Origin: Liolophura sinensis
Taxonomy: Eukaryota; Mollusca; Polyplacophora; Chitonida; Chitonidae
Length of the DNA stretch: 60,000 bases
Assembly: GCF_032854445.1 (NCBI RefSeq)
Contig: NC_088301.1
Span: 22,625,808 to 22,685,807 of the forward strand
Reading direction: 5' to 3'
Part shown: piece after piece, positions 53,629-60,000 of the stretch
Numbering within the stretch: position 1 is the stretch's first letter
Layout: the number at the start of each line of letters is the position of its first letter
The notes under the pieces: generated by a model
Told to the model about the DNA's origin: nothing
What the model saw: only the letters and a program-made list of their open reading frames with translations
Databases searched by the model: none
Program-made: the position numbers and the translations under genes

Positions 53629-54354
53629 TTTAGAGTAGACGATGAAAGAAAATTGAGAATCTGACTGTTTTGTGAACTAAACGAATGAGGTGTCATTAGG
53701 GCATCTGGAAAAGGGTGAGACAGGTGATCAGTAAATCAATTTCAACAAGGTTGCCTAACATTTTTCACCATTTACATGGCACCGTAGGACTGTTTTTTAA
53801 CCTCTGATGACAACTCGAACTCCCCTATTCTCATCCGACAACATGTACAAGGATATGTTTACAGTTACATGTCAGCTCATTTCTGTGAAATACTGCATTG
53901 CCAGAATAAAAATAACTATCTGAATATTCAATTTTTTTTAGGGCAAATAATTCAGGTAATAAAATCTATTAAGCAGTATAAGATATAAATGCTTAATCTT
54001 CTGTCAGACACAGACATCTACCTTACTTATCATTTATAGAATCAATTTTTTTTATGCTTCTTCACAAGGATCCCGATCAAGAATCTCTGATATAGGCTAA
54101 TATTTTGGGATTCTAGTTTCACGCTTTAAAAATGATCTGTGGTTCATAACAATTATACCCTAATGGGTTCACACCTGTTTTACAAATTAATATTAGACTG
54201 AAAAGTTTGATTAATATAGATTAACAGCTGGTAAATGATTTATTTATTTGATTGTTGTTTACCACAATACTAAAGAATTTTGCACTTAAATTTATGTAAT
54301 GCCAATTTGACACACATGTGTGAATAATCAACTTCTCCATCTAATAGTGGAAGA

Positions 54355-54530
54355 TTTATTTATTTATTCCATTTGTGTTTTACGACGTACGCAAGAATAT
54401 TTCATGTATACAACGACAGCCAGCATTATATTGTGAAAGGAAATGAGACAGAGCCAGGGGGAAACCCACTACTATCTGCAGGTTAACGTTGCTGGGAATG
54501 AGCTGGACTTGAACTGGTGACGGCACTGGT
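54355..54530 (-). mobile_element. SINE-A copy, head missing
   Basis: TTTATTTATTTATTCCATTT, TTACGACGTACGCAAGAATA, GAGCCAGGGGGAAACCCACT, GAATGAGCTGGACTTGAACT. A shorter scrap of the same family is at 54235-54300. Confidence 0.75.
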
Positions 54531-55138
54531 GATACTGGTGGAAAAAAAGTGGTTTTCAGTCAATGTTAGACTGAACATACCGCCAAATGATTCACAAATT
54601 CTGTTCCCAAGGTCTGGATTGAACGCAGAGCTCATCTGTTCTATTATAGTGACTGAAATAAACAAGTCTTACACGCTGGATCTTCAAACATTTGGCCACG
54701 AACCCTCACTATATACTATATCATAGTACATGTATCATTTGGGAATCTGGCTGCAGTAATCGACAACATAAAGTAATAGGAGTTTGAGTCTCACTCCAGC
54801 CAGGGATTTTCCTGTATAATTACCTTAATTTGTCAATATAGGAAATCATGTCTATATGATGCATATATCCTCATGATGACTGTAATTAACTTTGATAGTA
54901 TCCCATTTGCATGTATGTATATATAAATATATGAAATCGAAAAATTCTCTACTCACTATATACACACACATGTACATGTACAGCGTGTACAAAAGGTGAC
55001 TGTTGTAAAATGTACGGTACACATGTGTCAAATACTACCAGTAATGTATCGGCAACATAAACCTATCCTACATGACCGTGCATGTAAAGGATATCACAGT
55101 ATTTATTACCAAGGCTATTCATGCATACATCACTACTG

Positions 55139-55326
55139 TAAATCTTCAACCTTTTCAACCACTAAAGTCCTTTTTTCAGTGAAATTTATGCATACAACTA
55201 TCATGAAAATGACGCTAAAAATGATATGTTTGTGTCATTGCAAATTGTTTCTCTATGTCCCGCAGTTCTCTCAGAATGGTTCGAATTATCGGTTGAAGAG
55301 GCAGCTGAAAAAGTTGAAGACTTAGG
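55139..55326. mobile_element. MITE-3 copy
   Basis: TAAATCTTCAACCTTTTCAAC at the left and AGCTGAAAAAGTTGAAGACTTA at the right. The left arm continues ACTAAAGTCCTTTTTTCAGT, which mirrors CACTGGAAAAAAGTGATTTA in the copy at 45519. Confidence 0.7.
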
Positions 55327-55780
55327 GTTGTGTTTTCTACACATAATGTACACAAGCATTATTACTAAGTACATGTCAGCCATACTAGAGCTTACCAACT
55401 GGTACTGATTTTATTCAGAACAAAAATAAAACAGATAACTGAGATCTGATCGCGAGGCAGGATATTTTTTAATACCCCTAGGTGGCGCTAGTGTGAAGCA
55501 GGACCCAGAGCTATTGTTACCTCAAGAATGTATTGTATCAGTTTATATTGTAACGTCATACTGTCTTTAATGTGATCTGGATAAGCTCGGGGAAAGGAAC
55601 ATTTCACGTCAATTAACTGGCGTATCGGTCCTGCCCCTGAGAGCAATGGGGCAAAGGTCCCCATTGCATTTTTCATGAGACTGATCAAGGTTATAAAGCA
55701 TATGTAGGACAGCACTCGATATAAAAGTCAGAGGGCAAGAGAACACAATGATTATGAAATACAAAGTGACAGTGTAATTC

Positions 55781-55935
55781 TAAAACCTTTCCGCATGTTT
55801 GCAAAGGTGTCTATATTCAGGCATTTTCTGAGAGCATTATCCTGTGTAGGCTGAAACAATTACCGGTTTATTAATTTTTGTGAGGCTTGGATACTGACCT
55901 CCCTGACCAGTGTATCCAAAATCAAATTAAAAAGG
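55781..55935. mobile_element. MITE-2-like half copy
   Basis: CTAAAACCTTTCCGCATGTTTG, then TTCAGGCATTTTCTGAGAGC and CTGTGTAGGCTGAAACAATT, the interior shared with 34990 and 37352. No right end was seen. Confidence 0.5.
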
Positions 55936-56083
55936 TACATGTAGATAAATCATATCGAAACTTACTATTTCATATTCAAAACTTTAAAGTACGGTTGACA
56001 ATAAAATATTCCAAATCACAACTTGTGGTCAATTAACTGTTGATAATTTGCAAACACAAACCTCAAAGGATTATGTATCATTA

Positions 56084-56222
56084 GTTACAGGGTTACTCAG
56101 TGATAAGATACGTAAATATATGGTGTCCGTAATTCTCATATTTGGCGAGGTATCAACCGAGCCATATATGAAGGTTACTGACACCATATATTTCAGTATC
56201 CCATCACTGAGTAACTATGTAA
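56084..56222. mobile_element. Hairpin element, about 139 bp
   Basis: The arms GTTACTCAGTGATAAGATAC and GTATCCCATCACTGAGTAAC pair. TAAATATATGGTGTCCGTAA pairs with TTACTGACACCATATATTT. The loop is about 40 bp. It is a non-coding MITE or simple inverted repeat. Confidence 0.8.
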
Positions 56223-57474
56223 TGAATTTATCCTGCAAAGATCCATCAATTCAGTGCAAAGGACCAATGTATAGGTGAATTGATTCAGCGATGTGACCAT
56301 TGCATTCACAGCCCAACAAATGGAGATAACCTACTCAGAAGATACTTGATGTCGTCTGCAGGGCTCGAGAATTCATATATCTGTTCCCTAGATGACCACT
56401 GTAAAAGCAGAGTATTTTGTCTGATGTGGGATAAAGAAATGTGCATGTATGCATTTAATAAAATTCACACTGCCAAACAATTCTAAACGTATACCCATAA
56501 TGCACCTAGAATAGTATTCATGCCTTAAACGTCTGTCAGAATTAATTCACCTGTTGCACTTTAAAAGCCGCAATTAGAAAACCCCTCATAGATTATCATG
56601 ATAACTGACTATTTTACAATTATGGGTAAATCATGTCAAGTACATGTACATGTCTGATGGTCACATGTATGATGGTCTGCTAAACAGACATGAAATCCTA
56701 CATGTATGTTAGTTTCATTAAAATTATTAGGGTCCATTATTAGTGTCATTTTTCAAATATAATGTGATCTGATACCGTAATAGCTATGAAGCTGAAAATT
56801 GGTCAGTAGATAGATCAACTACAGATCTTCTCTTTTGACTTCATTTTTATTCATAGTCAGCTTGTAAAGTTGCAATATCTCCAAAACCGGTAAAGCCAGA
56901 AAAACCAAACTTGGAATTTCTAATAACGAACATATAAAGTATCTTTTAACGTTTTAAGTTGCTTGCCCAGTCACATGATTTAGCAGCCATTTTGAATTTT
57001 ATTGGTAAGTTTACACCACATTTTTCTGTAAAACGGCTAATAATCTTAGATGAAATTTCATTTGCAAGTTTTATGTGGATTGCCATACCTATATTGTAAA
57101 AAAAACTTTTTGTTTGGTGTGCAAGTTGTGCTGTAACTGGCCAATGAAATTGTAGGTCGTCTAAATACTGCTTAAAATGATTAAATAACCACGCTGCTTA
57201 GTACTGCTTTATGTCAAGATTACAAATCTGTAAGAATTATTTTTGTGCTTGGTATAGTTTTCAGGTTATGACCAAAAAACCATCAAAAGTATGAAGTATG
57301 ACGTAAAACCCCCCAGTGTACATACATTCAAAAATTGATAAAACCTCCCCTTCAAATAACGCGAAAGTTTCGATGAAACTTGTTCACTGTAGAGTGTTGG
57401 CTACAGGGCATGCATTCTAATTCTGTTTGGCAACAGGAGCAGTAGATTAAAGGGACAATCTCTGTATACATGCA

Positions 57475-57716
57475 CCTAAGACTTTAAAAGAGGAAATTGT
57501 AACTTCCTTGCTTGGCGTTCAGCATGAAGGGGATAGTGCAACGACTGGTTGACCCGTACCAGTATAATGGCTCTGGCGGGGCACCTTACTTGCCTTTGGT
57601 AAGTCGTCTCAACAAGGAGGTGCATTACACACACCCTAAGGATTCCTTCGTCGTCGTATGACTAAAAAATTGTTGAGCACGAAGTTTAACCCCAAGCAAT
57701 CACTCACTCTCTATAC
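57475..57716 (+). mobile_element. SINE-B copy, head missing
   Basis: GACTTTAAAAGAGGAAATTG, CTTGGCGTTCAGCATGAAGG, CAACGACTGGTTGACCCGTA, GTCGTCGTATGACTAAAAAA and AACCCCAAGCAATCACTCAC. It is well preserved and in opposite orientation to 49619. Confidence 0.8.
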
Positions 57717-58559
57717 ATGTGGTCCAGCACTGCCATTTGACAGCAACGTTTTTTCTGCTTTTCTGTCTTTCACCATAGCCCCAATGAACATTGCCTCTAG
57801 CAGTCAATGGTTCAAATCCAGTTCATTCCTGCCAATCTTTGTTCCCTTTTTTTCCTTCAATTATCTTGAAATTATTAGACCCCAGACTACCAGTCCTAGC
57901 AGCCTGGGGTTCAAATCCATTTTTTTTTTGGTTTTTGGTTACATAATATTCAGCAGTCTCAGTAATAAGTCACAAATCAAATATTGTTAATTAACATAAT
58001 CCAGAATGACAAATGACATGGACCGTATAAAAGCTGGTGCATGTTAATGTTGTAATCTTACTGTAATTAAATGAAGCAGGATGGTGATTACCAATTTTAC
58101 CAAATTCATTTCCGATATAAGAATGGACACTATGGTTCATTTGTGGGATTTGTAGAAAATCGTTTAAACATCTTCATCTCAAGAACCACTGAACGGATTG
58201 TTCTAAAATCTGATATGCCGGTAGACTCATCCTAGCTTTAATAATTTTGAAAAAAGCATTGATTTCTGGTAAAAACCGTGGAAGCTCGCTGGTTGAACTT
58301 TTGACATCACCCCTTGTTTAGAAATTTCAAATTTTTAAACATATTCTGGTGTATTTTGGGCTGCTCATTCTGAATCTGCTTTTATTTTTTTACCTATCTT
58401 TGTAACTTTTTGAGATATAGTCAAAAAACTAGTTTAGTTACATAATTTTTAATTGACATTAACTCAAAAGCTATTGGAGCTAGAAATCTGAAATTTGCAA
58501 ATTGTAGTCCTTTTCTGTGAAGTGCATGTTGATTTTAGCCATGATCAATAGTTTTCTCA

Positions 58560-58778
58560 CTAGAAACGTTTAAATGACACCACCGTTTTTTCAGAAGTAC
58601 GTATTTCAGCCCACTGCTTTAAGATTGATTTAGATGGCAACTGAACTGATACATGTCTTCTAACTGGCTGATTTCTACTGCACTGTCCTTGATTTTCAGA
58701 AGTGACTGTTGGTTTAGACATATTTATGTTGTCTGCTATATGACAGAATACAGCGATAACTATGACAACGAACGACAT
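58560..58778 (-). CDS. Small hypothetical ORF with hydrophobic N-terminus
   Basis: It starts with ATG and the hydrophobic stretch MSFVVIVIAVFCHIA, which could be a signal peptide or a short membrane anchor. A polar, basic remainder (RNQPVRRHVSVQLPSKS) follows, 72 residues in all. No family is recognised and no splice context or neighbour supports it. A chance ORF is the more likely reading. Confidence 0.12.
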   Translation of the reverse strand: MSFVVIVIAVFCHIADNINMSKPTVTSENQGQCSRNQPVRRHVSVQLPSKSILKQWAEIRTSEKTVVSFKRF

Positions 58779-60000
58779 GGACCCGACTGAAACTGCTTTG
58801 CAGTTCTGGTTATTATTAATTTTCTCCAGTCCTTATATTTCTAAACATCCATCATTTTAAAGAAATCCCCTTTAACCATGTAGAATGATAGCTATAAAAG
58901 ATAGAATGAAAGGACTTGTATGTACCAAATTGTAGCCAATGATCTGGTCTTTCATCTTTCATCTTTCAGGTACATGTAAGCTGTGTATGTCAACAGATTT
59001 GAACTACGATCAAAAATTTTCGTACAGTTTTTTAAATGATGTTAACCTTTACTTGTGGAGTGAATGCCTGGTTTCTGGTTGTTGCAAAAAATCTTTATAC
59101 CTACTTTCAAATGTGTTAGTCACAATAACCTACTCAGACGTTTCAGTTAGCTGAAATGTATATGTACGAAGGCCACATACATGTATGTATTTATTCAAAT
59201 GCTGAAAAAGACTGTTTTTACAGGTGTAACACTGTGAGGGTAGGTATAGATAAAGTATTCTCCCATCAACAGCACTGTTCACTGTATTCATTAAAAATGA
59301 GTTATTAAATGTGCATAAATAAACACATTAAAATTCGTTAAAGCTATAGTTACTCCTCATGACATTCAGATACCGTATCTACGTGCATTCAAGTTGTTTA
59401 TTTCTCTTTATAGCATTATAAATTGCATGCATACAAGAAGAGATAGAAATTAATAAAGAGTCTCTCAGAGACAATGTATCCAGTTTATTGAGTTCTAGTC
59501 CCCAAAAATCTCACACACACCACACATCATAACTAATAATACCAGGGTATATAACATTTCCAGAGGCAAAATCATTTTACGACACAGTTTGACAATTATT
59601 TCAACAAAGCCTACACATATATTTATATAAAGTGCATGTAAAATACGCAAAACAAATCCAAGCCTATACAGAAAAAAAATCATAGTATGTAAATAGCTAT
59701 CTTAACATATACATTGTGCTTTCATCTACCATGTCTACATGTATATAACAACGGACCAGGAAGTGAAAATCTGTGTCAATCAACATGATCACCTTATTTC
59801 TAATTCAATACCCATGGAACGCTGAGTATATTACATGTAGATAGGACATGGGACACAGCCCAGGCAGGCCAGGTACTGATTATCCAATGTATGCTTTGAT
59901 ACCGCTGGCAGAAACAATGCACACATTCATCACATGGAAGGATTTTACATCTGCACAATGTATGCGCCAGAGTTATTCCAACTTGTATGCGAAGAAGAAA

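Larger units (their letters stand above)
53640..60000. other. 5' flank of gene 2; no convincing gene
   Basis: No kinase exon or other recognisable family was seen. The stretch holds SINE and MITE copies (listed), AT-rich DNA and scattered tetranucleotide TGTA/CATG runs. Upstream non-coding exons and the promoter of gene 2 may lie here but cannot be placed. Confidence 0.5.

Noticed and set aside
53640-60000. A third kinase copy upstream of gene 2
   Set aside because: No glycine loop, HRD, DFG, APE, SH2 or SH3 motif was found in any frame of this stretch.

Overview
The window is animal genomic DNA. It has canonical GT-AG introns, low gene density, many short interspersed and tandem repeats, (TA)n, (CA)n and (AAT)n microsatellites and no prokaryotic operons. 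The dominant SINE carries a tRNA-like head and a 3' body that reads GAGTACGGCGTAAAACACCAAT followed by AAATAAAT repeats. That type is familiar to me from lophotrochozoan genomes (molluscs, brachiopods), so I suggest a marine lophotrochozoan. This is inference and I cannot name the species.

The main content is two complete, split, head-to-tail Src-family non-receptor tyrosine kinase genes on the minus strand. Gene 2 (53197 to 34395, upstream in transcription) has 10 coding exons that join in phase into 523 codons plus stop. Gene 1 (17105 to 6137) has 10 coding exons that join into 544 codons plus stop. Both encode an N-myristoylation start (MGN), a unique region, SH3, SH2, a linker, a tyrosine kinase domain with HRDLRAAN and DFG, and a C-terminal tail tyrosine. 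Intron phases match at all nine junctions, and four internal exons have identical lengths (105, 92, 260 and 132 nt), so they look like tandem paralogues. They differ in membrane anchor (Cys-rich in gene 2, basic in gene 1), unique region, SH2 phosphate pocket (FLVRES in gene 2, FLIRER in gene 1) and activation loop.

Layout: 1-6.1 kb is the 3' flank of gene 1, with SINEs, a 60-bp tandem array and a (CA)n tract. Gene 1 occupies 6.1-17.1 kb, with two tandem arrays, a MITE and SINEs in its introns. The 17.1-34.4 kb intergenic stretch holds an AT-rich desert, a hairpin MITE, a long (TA)n, a 5'-truncated and broken non-LTR retrotransposon (22.3-24.5 kb) wedged between two SINEs, more MITEs, and the AT-rich 3' flank of gene 2. 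Gene 2 occupies 34.4-53.2 kb, and its introns are packed with at least six different tandem arrays and about fifteen SINE or MITE copies. The 53.3-60 kb stretch is the 5' flank of gene 2, with repeats and two weak small ORFs.

No RNA gene, CRISPR, operon or complete mobile element was seen. tRNA-like sequences here are SINE heads. All assignments come from reading the sequence by eye. Exon borders are supported by splice dinucleotides and by reading-frame closure. SINE/MITE family letters and numbers (SINE-A, B, C; MITE-1, 2, 3) are my own labels.
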